DNA of 64,000 bases from Siphonodentalium dalli (taxonomy: Eukaryota; Mollusca; Scaphopoda; Gadilida; Siphonodentaliidae): contig CP136061.1 in NCBI GenBank assembly GCA_032622095.1, positions 116,756,754 to 116,820,753 of the forward strand. Direction: 5' to 3'. The translations under genes were made by a program, and so were the position numbers. The notes under the pieces are model-generated. The model worked only from the letters and a program-made list of their open reading frames with translations. It was not told the DNA's origin and ran no database searches. Below are positions 12,307 through 22,687 of this stretch, in pieces. How positions within the stretch are numbered: the first letter of the stretch is position 1; every line of letters starts with the position of its first letter.

Positions 12307-13632
12307 TCAGAATTCTGGTTCTTTGCGGACCCACATCCTACAAGTTGCACCAACTGGCCAGAATTTCGGACCGAGGACTATGTCGATATCATTGTCACAA
12401 ATGTTGATTCGAGCTGCGTTACTTCTTAACATTCTGATGACTGTGAACCGAATTTTGTAATGGAGAAGGTGTGACTTGATATCGAACACTGTTACGGAAT
12501 CGTCAAAACCGGCGAGATATACTTGTGATGATTTGACTGGTCCATCCATTCTGTTAAAATAGGAATCACTTTGGGACTGACGGTCATAGTTTCTGTGAAC
12601 TTCCTGTTTAGGTGGTGCCTGTTTATAACTGTGATTCGGGTATTCGGGTGCAACTTCTGATTCAACAGATATATTGTTTATGTCTCCTCGTTCACTGTTT
12701 ATGTCTTCACGTTCATTGTTTATGTCTTCTCGTTCACTGTGTGCTGATTGTGAAACATTATCGTCGTAACTGTAGTTCATTGCCATCTCCATTAATGTAG
12801 CCATGTCACGTTGTGTTTTTACCATCTCACCCATTGATCTGTCGACCACTTCAACAAACTGTTGCAAACTGTTGGTTGTCGCTGTAGTGAAACTTCTGAA
12901 TTCATCTTTCATTATAGTAACATTTTGTTTAATTGTTTCGTTAACCATTTTGTCGCATGCATGAGTCGGCTGAATGTTTTTCTTATTCACTAAATCTTTC
13001 AGTGTAGCAACTTGACCTTCCAGACTTTTCTGCTTTTTATGGAACTCACCAAGACCGCTTACTATTTCGCCAATATCAGACTTTATTTGGATTATGTCAC
13101 CCTTTAGTTTATTTACACCCGTATATTTGTCATCTTGTATTCGCTCGATGGTCAGTGTATCTGATTCAATTTGTTCGTCCAGTTCTTTAGTTTGTTTGTT
13201 TATCGTCGTTATGTCTGTTTTAGCCTTCTCGACGTCGTTTACTATTTGTAATTTCTCCTCGATTTTACTGAATCGCGACTCCAGGCTAGCAATTGATGAA
13301 TCTAACTTGGGAACTCGTTGATTGAAGTCTTTGTGGAAAATTTCGTTTTCTGTTTTCATGCATGAAATGTCGCGTTGAATTTTCACTAATGAATTGTTGA
13401 TACTGGATGTACAGGTGTCATCTTCATCTAGAATGGTTACATTTCCGGCTATTGACTGTCGACCAACACTCTTGCTTCGGCTACCTTTGCTAATAACATC
13501 GATTATGGAGTCACTGTCTTCATCTACCATGAACTTCATTATATTATAAATGTCATTAGACATTCGCTTGTTTCTGTTATTTCGATCAACCACATGGTTT
13601 CCAGATTGATTTCGGACAACTCGTTGTTTCAT
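12307..13632 (-). CDS. LINE A ORF1: coiled-coil nucleic-acid-binding type protein
   Basis: An open frame of 441 codons from the ATG at 13,632. The open frame extends 50 codons further upstream to 13,782, but those codons lie mostly in the flanking R repeat, so the internal ATG (MKQRVVRNQSG) is the sensible start. Residues about 75-220 are a long heptad-rich coiled coil (blocks such as LDSSIASLESRFSKIEEKL). A three-fold EREDINN/S repeat follows near residue 305. The C-terminal domain (about 365-441) begins VYLAGFDDSVTVFDIKSHL and contains the GPKFWPVGATCRMW block. A coiled coil plus a small C-terminal domain is the usual layout of LINE ORF1 proteins, which coat element RNA (family knowledge). 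No frameshift is seen, unlike ORF2. Confidence 0.8.
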   Translation of the reverse strand: MKQRVVRNQSGNHVVDRNNRNKRMSNDIYNIMKFMVDEDSDSIIDVISKGSRSKSVGRQSIAGNVTILDEDDTCTSSINNSLVKIQRDISCMKTENEIFHKDFNQRVPKLDSSIASLESRFSKIEEKLQIVNDVEKAKTDITTINKQTKELDEQIESDTLTIERIQDDKYTGVNKLKGDIIQIKSDIGEIVSGLGEFHKKQKSLEGQVATLKDLVNKKNIQPTHACDKMVNETIKQNVTIMKDEFRSFTTATTNSLQQFVEVVDRSMGEMVKTQRDMATLMEMAMNYSYDDNVSQSAHSEREDINNEREDINSERGDINNISVESEVAPEYPNHSYKQAPPKQEVHRNYDRQSQSDSYFNRMDGPVKSSQVYLAGFDDSVTVFDIKSHLLHYKIRFTVIRMLRSNAARINICDNDIDIVLGPKFWPVGATCRMWVRKEPEF

Positions 13633-13683
13633 CGAAGACGATTGCTCATATGGGAAATATTGCTTTGACTTGGCGTGAGTGAA

Positions 13684-14004
13684 TATATTATAACAATATC
13701 CATTTGAATGATAATGTTCGAAAAATAATATTTTTGTGAAAAAGTGCGATTTTTCAGCAAAAAATAAATATCTTGGCTCCAAATGGCAGGAAAATCTAAA
13801 TTAACCAACACTTTTTTTCATATCAGGTAGAAGTATGGTATGGTGTAGTAATTTTAACCCCAACAATATGGGCAAATAGGCTAGGACATAGCCACAGGGC
13901 TCGCTTTACCAAAATCGTTAATTTCTGGAAAAAGTCACTGGAGGGTATCGCTCATCGTCGATTTGACAATAGCCACCACCTATTCCGTTATTTTTCAATT
14001 TCTG
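13684..14004 (+). repeat. R repeat, copy 2, right half
   Basis: Resumes the R sequence (CATTTGAATGATAATGTTCG, CTCCAAATGGCAGGAAAATC, CACTGGAGGGTATCGCTCAT) interrupted at 7794. It corresponds to about 14,445-14,750 of copy 3. It runs directly into copy 3, so copies 2 and 3 were tandem neighbours before LINE A inserted. Confidence 0.8.
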
Positions 14005-14786
14005 TCAAATTCTTTCTACTTGTGTTGTCCAGATAACTACTGAGCCATATATTATATAGTTGGTCACGTTGTTTATAACAAAGGTTTTAGTACTTAACAT
14101 CGATGTTAATGCATGCAAAATTAACTGTTATCAATAAAATAATTGTTGTTGTTGTAACTGTGGGTCTGAAAGCCTGAACACATCTGTAATCGTTTAAACG
14201 GCATCTCTGGACAACACTTTCAGTACAAGATTCATATTGGGTCCCATTCAGATCAATTCAAAAATGTTTGTAATGACATTATCAAAAATATGTATTTTTT
14301 TCGACCAAAAACGTGTTTGGGGGAGGGTAGCTAAAATCCAATATCTCACAAACCGTTCAAAATTGTTGTTAACTTCTTTCTTCATATGCTTGTTCGATAA
14401 CTACTACACCATATGACCTAATTATTTCAATATTATTGCAATAAACGTTTGAATGATAATGTTCGAAAAATATATTTTTTTTGAAAAAGAGTGATTTTTC
14501 AACAAAAAATAAATGTTTCGGCTCCAAATGGCACGAAAATCCAAATTAACCAACACTTCTTGCATATCAGGTACAAATATGGTATGATGTAGTCATTTTA
14601 ACACCAACAATGTGGGCAAATAACTTAGGAAATAGCCGCAGGGCTCACTTTACCAAATCGTTAATTTCTGGGAAAAGTCACTGGTGGGTATCGTTCATCG
14701 TCAATTTGAGAATAGCCACCACCAATTCCGTTATTTTTCACTATCATTTTCGTAAAGAGTATATATTTCTCCTTTAAAAAAAGTTA
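14005..14786 (+). repeat. R repeat, copy 3
   Basis: Reverse complement of 3175-3990. It ends in TTTAAAAAAAGTTAGT at about 14,786, where copy 1 continues further (complement of ACAAGTTAAAACTAAC at 3168-3183). The right end of copy 3 is therefore cut off by LINE B. Confidence 0.8.
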
Positions 14787-17700
14787 GTCAAGCGAATCGA
14801 AATGGTGTCTGTGAACTATAATTACTGTCATGATTGTCCGCGATCGACATGCGTCCCCTTTGGCAACGGCATATATGAAGGAACTATTGTTGATCATATA
14901 CTGATACCAACCTCTTTTATTCCTTTCACGAGAGAGGTCCATGTCTTAGACGATGACGCAATTAATGTGTCAAATCACAGACCGGTTACTTGGAGCGTGA
15001 ACGTTGGATTACGAGATGGTCATAAAACAGAAGACACCGAAAAACGCGTTATCGTAGACTGGAAAAAAGCTAAATCTCAGCCGGAAATCCTTGAAAATTA
15101 TAAACAAATACTTGATTCAGAATTAAACTCATTTGACAAATTAGATAAACAGGAAAACGATGCATGCATAATATATGATTCAATTGTAAATGCAATATCA
15201 AATGCTTCTCAAACAACCTTGCCGAACAAGAAATATAATAAACGACTGAAACCCTTTTGGAATGAACACTTGAAAACTATGCATACAAATATGCGGACTC
15301 TCCGAAAAATTTGGGTGAATGAAGGCAGACCTCGCGCGGACACTCACTCAGAAAGTTACACGAACTATAAACTTGCGAAATGTAATTTCAGGAGAGAATA
15401 CAGAAAAACCTCTGTTCAATACTTGGCCGAACAAAATAATGAAATCGACGAACGCGCACAAATTGATCAGAATTATTTATTTCGCGTATTACATACCAAG
15501 CGTCAGAAAAATCATCTAGATATGAACGCATTTTTCTCTTATGGGGGACAAACTCTTCGGCACGATAACGAAATCGCGGAGGGATGGGCCTCCTACTTTG
15601 AGAAATTATATTCGCCATTGTACAGACCTGAGTTTGACAATAAACACTTCAACTACGTGAATGAATTTGTCACGCGAATAACCACCAGCGACCAAAATGA
15701 TGACAATGAAAATGACATACTCTTTACTGTAACTCCAAACGAATTGCTTTCTGTTTACCGCAGCTTGAGCTTTGGCAAAGCAACTGGTTGGGATGGCATA
15801 TCGAACGAACATTTGATATACGGAAGCCAGAAGTTAACACAGACGGTATCGAATCTCACGACAGTCCTAATTCAAACACAAACGGTCCCACAACAGATGA
15901 AACGTGGTATAATCATAACATTACACAAAGGTGGTTCGAAATCCAGAACTGACTTTGATAGCTACAAGGCTATAACTCTCATGCCCACTCTATACAAGCT
16001 TCTCGAAAAGATTTTACAATCTCGAATAGAACTATACGCTCCAAAATTGCTTGATATACACCCGCTTCAACATGGCTTCCAAAAGGGCATTAGTGCAACT
16101 ATGACGTCATATATAATGAAAGAATGTATTGCGTATGTATCCGAAAGTAAACAAAAGTTGTATAGCCTCTTTTTAGACGTCTGGAAAGCGTTCGATACTG
16201 TCTGGGTTAACGGATTGTTATACAAATTGCACACATGCGGATTCAGAGGAAACTTATTTCGATTGATGCGCGATCTTCTGATCAATGTAACCTGTTCCAT
16301 TCGTCATAACAACGTTTTTTCCAGGTGGTTTGGTGTGCGACAGGGAGCCAGGCAGGGAGGAATCCTCTCGCCGTTGTACTATATGATCTACGTTGACGAG
16401 TTGATACATATCCTTGCAAACTCGCCGTTTGGTTTAAACATGCTCGGTGTAAATTGTACGTCTCCGACACATGCAGACGATATGGTTCTGCTGTCTCTCA
16501 GCAAATCTGGTTTATCAGCACTTTGTGATATTTGCTACGATTACAGTAACAAATGGCGGTATCGATATAACCCAAATAAATGCGCTGTAGTGGTATTTAA
16601 TGAAACTAAATCCGAATTTTCGCGTCAGGATCGACTTTGGAACCTTGGTACCTCAGATGTCAAAGAAACCACCAACATAACTCATTTGGGCATTTATCTT
16701 GATAAGTATGACTTTAATGGAATATTCACAGAGCATATATGCGATAAGACTCGTAGCACGTTTATGATGCTCAACAACGCCGGCCTTTGCCCGGGTGGTA
16801 TGACCCCAACAAGTTGCTCGTTGATATATTCGTCGGTGGTCATACCTAAAGGGCTGTACGGGTCGGAACTTCTCTGGAATTTGAAACAAAAACACGTTGA
16901 TCGCCTGGAACGCACACACAGATTCTGTTTAAAGTATTACCAGGGCCTTCATCGTCGTACAAAAACGGTTATTGCGCAAGGATTAGTCGGAACCTCGTCT
17001 ATGATGTCACTTATCGAAAAACGTAAAATGTCATTCTTCGGCTCTTTGTGCAACTTAAAATCTTCTAAAACTGTGAAACAAGTATTTCTCACGCTCTTAT
17101 ATCAGTATATTGTTGGCACTACATGTTCATCATCAAGTTACATGTCTGACATCATTGACACTCTTAACAAATATGACATGACCGAAGCTCTTGAGAACTA
17201 CATCGAAAATTCAATATTCCCTAAGAAATCCACATGGAACGAATCATGGTCAAAAGTTAATAGAGAATATTGGGACATGAGCGTAAATGAGGATACTCGA
17301 CTTGCCAGGTTCTCTGCCGTCCATCCAACGTTATGCATGTCCCGGCTATGGGAAAATTGTCGCATATACCCAGCCCATAAAAAATCATATCTACTTATTG
17401 CACGCCTTAATTGTATCCTGGAAACAAATGAGGAAACCTGCGTATTATGTGACAACAAACATAAAGATCTTGTAAAACATGCCTTAATCGAATGTTCTTC
17501 CATTTGCGACAATCGAAATACTTTTGAATTCGGGCTACTAAACTTGTTTCATCTAGACATTTATATGCAGTATGACAAACTGGATGTAGAATCCAAAACG
17601 CGCGTTCTACTAACAGGTCTACATGAAAACATATACTGTGCTCCCGAAGAAGAAAAGCAACTAATAGACTTTTTCGTGAACAAAGCTGCATTCCTCTGGA

Positions 17701-17880
17701 GAGTATATGTTGATCGACTGACGCCAAGTCCTGACTAGGTCTCCCAAATCTTCATATAAACTCGATCATAACATGCAGTTATAAGCGTGTTCGTAATTGT
17801 TCATATCACATGTATCTGTGTATTGTTTTACCAGTAAGTACATTAGTCTGTATGTATGTATGTAAAATAAAATATGTTAC
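14787..17880 (+). mobile_element. LINE B: 5'-truncated relative of LINE A
   Basis: Begins inside the endonuclease domain immediately after the R repeat. It carries one long frame and a short 3' region ending in TGTATGTATGTATGTAAAATAAAAT (the last part at about 17,849-17,873). 5' truncation with a simple 3' tail is the normal product of target-primed reverse transcription. I could not identify a target duplication; the R repeat does not visibly resume after 17,880. Confidence 0.8.
14802..17738 (+). CDS. LINE B ORF2 fragment: end of endonuclease + complete reverse transcriptase, open
   Basis: 978 codons without a stop, the longest frame in the window. Residues 1-65 are the tail of the endonuclease (TIVDHILIP, NVSNHRPVTW). 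The linker carries RLKPFWNEHL near 150. The RT has GKATGWDGISNEH near 327, YKAITLMPTLYKLLEK near 388, FLDVWKAFDTVW near 455 and HADDMVLLS near 557. The distal part has YGSELLWNL near 687 and a CVLCDNKHKDLVKHALIEC zinc-like motif near 880. The annotated ATG is only the first Met in the truncated frame; the endonuclease frame is open back to the junction at about 14,787. An intact RT frame suggests relatively recent insertion, but without the endonuclease N terminus or ORF1 this copy cannot be autonomous. Confidence 0.88.
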   Translation: MVSVNYNYCHDCPRSTCVPFGNGIYEGTIVDHILIPTSFIPFTREVHVLDDDAINVSNHRPVTWSVNVGLRDGHKTEDTEKRVIVDWKKAKSQPEILENYKQILDSELNSFDKLDKQENDACIIYDSIVNAISNASQTTLPNKKYNKRLKPFWNEHLKTMHTNMRTLRKIWVNEGRPRADTHSESYTNYKLAKCNFRREYRKTSVQYLAEQNNEIDERAQIDQNYLFRVLHTKRQKNHLDMNAFFSYGGQTLRHDNEIAEGWASYFEKLYSPLYRPEFDNKHFNYVNEFVTRITTSDQNDDNENDILFTVTPNELLSVYRSLSFGKATGWDGISNEHLIYGSQKLTQTVSNLTTVLIQTQTVPQQMKRGIIITLHKGGSKSRTDFDSYKAITLMPTLYKLLEKILQSRIELYAPKLLDIHPLQHGFQKGISATMTSYIMKECIAYVSESKQKLYSLFLDVWKAFDTVWVNGLLYKLHTCGFRGNLFRLMRDLLINVTCSIRHNNVFSRWFGVRQGARQGGILSPLYYMIYVDELIHILANSPFGLNMLGVNCTSPTHADDMVLLSLSKSGLSALCDICYDYSNKWRYRYNPNKCAVVVFNETKSEFSRQDRLWNLGTSDVKETTNITHLGIYLDKYDFNGIFTEHICDKTRSTFMMLNNAGLCPGGMTPTSCSLIYSSVVIPKGLYGSELLWNLKQKHVDRLERTHRFCLKYYQGLHRRTKTVIAQGLVGTSSMMSLIEKRKMSFFGSLCNLKSSKTVKQVFLTLLYQYIVGTTCSSSSYMSDIIDTLNKYDMTEALENYIENSIFPKKSTWNESWSKVNREYWDMSVNEDTRLARFSAVHPTLCMSRLWENCRIYPAHKKSYLLIARLNCILETNEETCVLCDNKHKDLVKHALIECSSICDNRNTFEFGLLNLFHLDIYMQYDKLDVESKTRVLLTGLHENIYCAPEEEKQLIDFFVNKAAFLWRVYVDRLTPSPD

Positions 17881-17937
17881 AATTCTTTAGGAAATGTCTT
17901 GATTGATTTCTTTTTTGAAGAACGGGGAATAGTTTAT

Positions 17938-18926
17938 AAAGTTAACGAGCTTTGTGAGTGTCTTTAGCAATTACATCGTCGATGTTGTCGTAGATGTCGA
18001 ACTTCATCTTCCTGCCATCATTAAGTCTCGCCCATATGTGTCCATTCTTGTGATAGCCGAATTTGATCGCTCGATGATCAAATAACCTGTTCATGATATC
18101 CATATTGTCCTTTGTTAGCTCGTCTCTGTTTTGACTGACGTTTTGTTGACAACTGACTTTCTAGCATCAAATACCTTATTCCGTGTTTCATTTCTGAGGA
18201 ATTTAATAATACACGATGGAGGCAAATCCTTGTTACGAGAGGGTAATCTGTGAGCTGCGAGAATGTCTGCTGGTGTTATCTTGGTCTCGGTTTGCGAAGA
18301 ATTTACTATTTCACAAAAACGGGAGGTCAGCGTTTCGTTGTCATCTCCTGTGACTTTTATGTTGAGCACTCTCACACATGTTTTTCGGGAGTACTGTTCG
18401 GCCCTGTTAACATCGGCTCTGATTTTATTGAGATCGGTATTGTGTGTTGAAACTTTCACTTTCAGGGTGTTAACTTCCTTTTTAAGTTTTCCAACATCTT
18501 CAACTAGGGTTTCATTTTCAAATTTATAATGGTCTATTTCTTCCCTCAATTTATCATTTTCTTTTTCGGCTTCCTCAACTCGCTTTTCCCATTTTCCAAA
18601 TGCCTCTTTCATTTCTTGTCTTTTTCCATAAGTCGAATTTATCTTTAACTACCGTTTCTACAGTTTTATCGATGTCAGCTTTGGTTGCAAGATTCGTTAA
18701 CGTTTCTTCGATGCCACTCATTTTAGTCATAAGTTCCTGTAAACAACTATCCTGTCCATTCATCGAATCATTACCGAAACTTTCTTCAAGCGGTCTTCTC
18801 TTTTTTCTTCTCTGGGTTCCTAGAACGGTCACGGGATGGGTTTCTTGTCTTATCCTTTGGAGCTACTTTATCTTGTGAAATCCTTCGACCGCCTCCTCGT
18901 CCTTTCCTATCATTTTTATCGGCCAT
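17938..18926 (-). pseudogene. LINE ORF1 remnant (L1/Tx1-like coiled coil + RRM-like domain), frameshifted
   Basis: On the minus strand an ATG at 18,926 opens a very basic N terminus (ADKNDRKGRGGGRR). A frameshift near 18,800 leads to the segment with LEESFGNDSM, and another near 18,610 leads to the coiled coil (MKEAFGKWEKRVEEAEKEN onward). A central domain then has CVRVLNIKVTGDDNE, DILAAHRLPSRNK and IIKFLRNETRNKVFDARK. A third shift near 18,118 opens the C-terminal part (LTKDNMDIMNRLFDH, NGHIWARLNDGRK), which stops at 17,938. The AHRLP...IIKFL...RNKVFDARK order is typical of L1-type ORF1 proteins. No ORF2 follows; the remnant runs toward the tail of LINE B. It may belong to the same lineage as the 1-2.4 kb element (inference). 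Confidence 0.75.
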
Positions 18927-20200
18927 GGTAACAAATAGTTAATTTCTAGTGGCCTAATTGTGATTTTGAGCGCGAATCCGATACGCCTATATTGAGTGCA
19001 CAAATATCAATTCACAAGGAAATTTTAAACATTGATAGTCATGTCATAATATACTATGAATAACAGTTTATATCCAAGTCATTATCCAATATGAAAAGGT
19101 CCTTCCATTTATCCAAAAAGTTTCTTGAAATAAGAGCTTTGTTTACATTGTCATATCGTACAGATCACCAAACCGGAAGTGCGATGTCGATTTTGGTTTT
19201 ACACGCATATTTCAGTTTCCTGTCGCTTAAAGACTTGAGGTTTTATGTTTTTCAATAAGTTTAATTCTACATTATTATATTATGTTTACTTAATTTTATT
19301 TGAAATGCTTTTGGTACTTATATTGAAAATATAGAGTTTCATCACTTGAGTCACCGGAAAACGAGACGTAATATGCATGATATGTATACATGTAGAGCAG
19401 AAGTATACATTTAAAAATAGATTTCAAATACATTTAAAGATTTCAGCACGGTGTCTATTGATACATATAGTTACGTTCGGTGCTTGAACATATAAGAACA
19501 AATTTTGTCGAGAAATCGGAAAATGGATGTGGAAGGGAACAGTGTCGTTGTCGTGTGACTGAAGGTAAATATTGACAATCGGGAGGTGTATCATATCTAA
19601 TATGGAAACCTAATTCATGGTTTCGTCTTTGCCACAAATACCATCATCACAACTTGACGTACATATTTTTGACAACTAGTGATCAGCAACTTAAACAACT
19701 AGGCGTACATAGACTGACGAGTGGGGTGTCCAAATAAATGTCCTCTACTTTCATATTGTAAATACACTCGAGCCAAGGTAAAGTTAATATATGTTGCACA
19801 CACAACGGCCTTTCCGTTACATTATAGTGGGATTTCCGACATATGCTGTATATGTGTTAAAATGACATTTGAAGAGGGAATTTTTGCGAGAAAATTATTT
19901 TATGAAGTAATCAAAGGCCGTTTTAATCTATAGAAAAGAGTCCTTCGCTCAAAGGGAGCCCGCTTGCGATCAGAAAATGTGCATGTACAATTTATACTGA
20001 CGTTTATTGCGGTTGGGGAAACCGTTTATCCGGTCTAAAAACTTGTTTTGTCGTGTTATTTTGATTCTTCTGTTGTATTTATGTTCTAAAAATAGAATTT
20101 TTCGTCTTGGCGAAAGCAACTTCCGATTATATGTTTGTACGGTTTAGCCACTGTGACCTTGCACATCGCTCAAAGCGGCTAAACCGATGTTGTGTGAATT
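18927..20200. other. No gene seen
   Basis: AT-rich sequence without an ORF I can support. No clear repeat structure noticed. Confidence 0.4.
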
Positions 20201-20204
20201 CACA

Positions 20205-20285
20205 ATAAACCACCGGCGGGCTGCGAACTCATTTCTCTGTTGACAGCGAAGACACGCTGAGCACTGGACCAACGTGCTCCACGTG
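20205..20285 (-). mobile_element. tRNA-derived SINE head (possible)
   Basis: On the minus strand 20,271-20,257 reads TGGTCCAGTGCTCAG, close to an RNA polymerase III A box. 20,230-20,218 reads GAGTTCGCAGCCC, close to a B box (GTTCG core). The spacing of roughly 27 bp is near that of a tRNA. The acceptor stem does not pair obviously, so this looks like a SINE or tRNA relic rather than a working tRNA gene. Confidence 0.4.
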
Positions 20286-20339
20286 ACATATTTCCGATTT
20301 ACAGAAGAGACAAAAACATTATCTGATTCAAGTTCGAAG

Positions 20340-20575
20340 CAGTTTTCTCTTAGGACGCTTAATCTCAGTAGGGAATCGGGCTGAAGAATCGGCAGGACGC
20401 CAAGACCTTTCGTACTGAACTATTGGGGGAAAAATATCCAAGTTAGAACAATTGGAGTCTATTCTTGTGATGCGTGCGCTTAGTTGGGGTTCGCGATATT
20501 TGGTTCGGGAACTGAAGAATCGGCAGGCGTCCAGAACCTTTCGCGCATACTGAACTATTGGCGTTAATCCACTTG
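20340..20575 (+). repeat. Diverged tandem pair of about 131 bp
   Basis: CTGAAGAATCGGCAGG at 20,381 recurs at 20,512. It is followed in both places by a CGnCCA..ACCTTTCG segment and TACTGAACTATTGG. Each copy is preceded by a CTTA...TTGG/AATC stretch. No coding content recognised. Confidence 0.65.
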
Positions 20576-20579
20576 AATA

Positions 20580-22060
20580 GTATATACATATGTCGCACAC
20601 GAACCACCCGTGCAGTGGTTCGATTATAGCTCATGGGAGGGAAATGAAAGTTAATGATTCATAAGGTTCGTCTTCAAGAAGTCTGAACGTTTTGTTGTGC
20701 GACGAGTCGTCACCAGGTCATGATGGAGTAATATCGCCCCATCCAATGCGGCCCCCGCATAAATTTTACCGTTGCAATCACACGACGAACCCGCCTTATG
20801 GAAACACTGGCTACGCCTATGATAGTCAACATATGTCAAGGTTACTAACGGGGGAAAATGGTTTCTGGGGCCAAATTAGGATATATTTTATAACACGACC
20901 ACGCAGAGCCAATATTACAGAGAGGAATTATCATGCATCTTTTACCCTATTCTCAAATTTAATTGGGATCAATGCACATTCCTAATCCTTACACATTGCG
21001 GTAACCCATGAATTATGACGATAGTATCTAAAGCATGAAACTTGCATATTCGTCGAGTGACCTCAAGCTGAACATTGTTGGAGGTGGATATCCGGATGGG
21101 TTCAGATTGATCAAGGTCAGGTCAACATAATATATGTCAACATTTTCCCCTTATACTTTTATCATTTGTAGGCATTTATTTGAAATATGGGATATATTGA
21201 ACTTTCTCCGACAGCATGTACCATTTACAGAACCAGGCTGGCAAATAACTTGAACAACCACAATTCTTTTTATGTTTTTCATTATCTCATTCAAATACCC
21301 AAGCAAACCATGGAATACCACACAAAGACAATGGGATACGTGTGGCAAAGCGGCTGTGCTATTAGGCAGTGTGTGTTATTATTAATATAAAGTGGCATAT
21401 GGCACCACGGATTGAAAGAATATGATGCTTTGCTACCCTTAGGATTTGGCGAAAATGCTACTGGCGTAATGTGAGTTCTCAGTCGTAGACTATTTATACA
21501 AGATAGTCAATTGATGACTGTTGAGTCGTTCGCCTGACTGTAAAGACCGAGAATACTCGGACTCTGAAGATTATGGTTAGAACATGTAAAAATCACTTAA
21601 GTAGTTCTAAAAAGGGACGTCGCTTGATGGTCTCCGTTGTGCAGTGGGGTATCAACTCCCAACTGGAGCAAACATACTACCAAGTCCGTGAAATTCCTTT
21701 GCACATCCCCCTTAGATTGGAAGTGATGCCTCCAACCTGACATGCCCGCTTCCTTTTTTAATAGCCGACCCCATTCAAACATATTGGATTCCCAACTTTA
21801 TATGTACCCTAACACCAAAACGCAATTGCTTGACTGGTCGGACCCATTTTAACAAACCTAACCTTCCATACTATATATAGGCTAAACAGGACAATACATA
21901 TGACTTGCGGTTCTTGAGAAGATGTTGACGAATGGATGAGGAGCGATAAAAAGCCTCCACCCTCATCAAATTTCCCCATATGTAACTACCCAATAACACA
22001 GGTATTTATTGTTTAATGGTCTAACTGTCAGATCCACACTTGTAGTCAGGTTCGAAATGG
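20580..22060. other. No gene seen
   Basis: No supportable coding frame. Contains the short segment ATGGAATACCACACAAAGAC and other unique sequence. Nothing structured noticed. Confidence 0.35.
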
Positions 22061-22064
22061 AATA

Positions 22065-22600
22065 AGAGTGAAAGTGCGGGCATTTTTCTTTCAAAAGTTT
22101 TTGAGAATTGTTTCTAATGGTATTTTTTATGCTGATTTCAAAAACCAATGTTGGCAAGTTGAGAAATTATTATTTCTGACCCAAAATGACAATTCAAAAT
22201 GGCCGCCATAAGAACAAAGTCTGGATTTTCGTTTACTGTTATATGTTCTAAAACGTTTGAATATTATGCATTTCCGTCCTTTCGAACGAATTGTGACAAG
22301 AGACACTATACACAGAACATATGTGGTAATTTAAAGTGAACATGTATGACATTTAACCCAATTTATGCCCAAAAACTGAATGACAAAAAAACGCGAATTT
22401 TATAAATTATTGCGGTCTTAAAAGGCAGAAAGTGAAGTATGCCGGAAATATATCCTTCAAATGGTTTAGACAGTTGTGTCTAAATGTAATTTGTATTCTG
22501 ATTGCAAAAAAACAATGTTGGCAACTCGACAAATAATTATTTCTGACCTAAAATGACAATTCAAAATGGCTGCTATAATAATCAGTTAAAAATTCGAAAA
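22065..22600 (+). repeat. Diverged tandem pair with a 367-bp period
   Basis: CAATGTTGGCAA at 22,146 recurs at 22,513. Both copies are followed by an AAATTATTATTTCTGACC-like block and then ATGACAATTCAAAATGGC. The upstream 60-80 bp also align loosely (TTTCAAAAGTTTTTGAGA against TTCAAATGGTTTAGACAG). Confidence 0.65.
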
Positions 22601-22687
22601 TCATCAGTAATATTATGAAACTGGTTCATCAACACCCAATGCGACACAACTTGCCATAATATAGCCAAAAATCGTCACAAAAAGGCC

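Larger units (their letters stand above)
7795..13683 (-). mobile_element. LINE A: near-full-length non-LTR retrotransposon nested in an R repeat
   Basis: Boundaries come from the interrupted R repeat on both sides, giving about 5.9 kb. On the minus strand the order is a short leader, ORF1 (12307-13632), ORF2 (8666-12116, two frameshifts) and an 865-bp 3' region with CT/TA/CA microsatellites at 7998-8105. It ends in AATAAAG followed by an AT dinucleotide run at the left edge. A candidate short target duplication is AATATT-like (7786-7792 and about 13,681), but the copies are not identical by eye. It belongs to the same lineage as LINEs B, C and D (shared HADD/TADD catalytic box, YGSELL block and a C-terminal CxxC...H...C motif). 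Confidence 0.85.
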
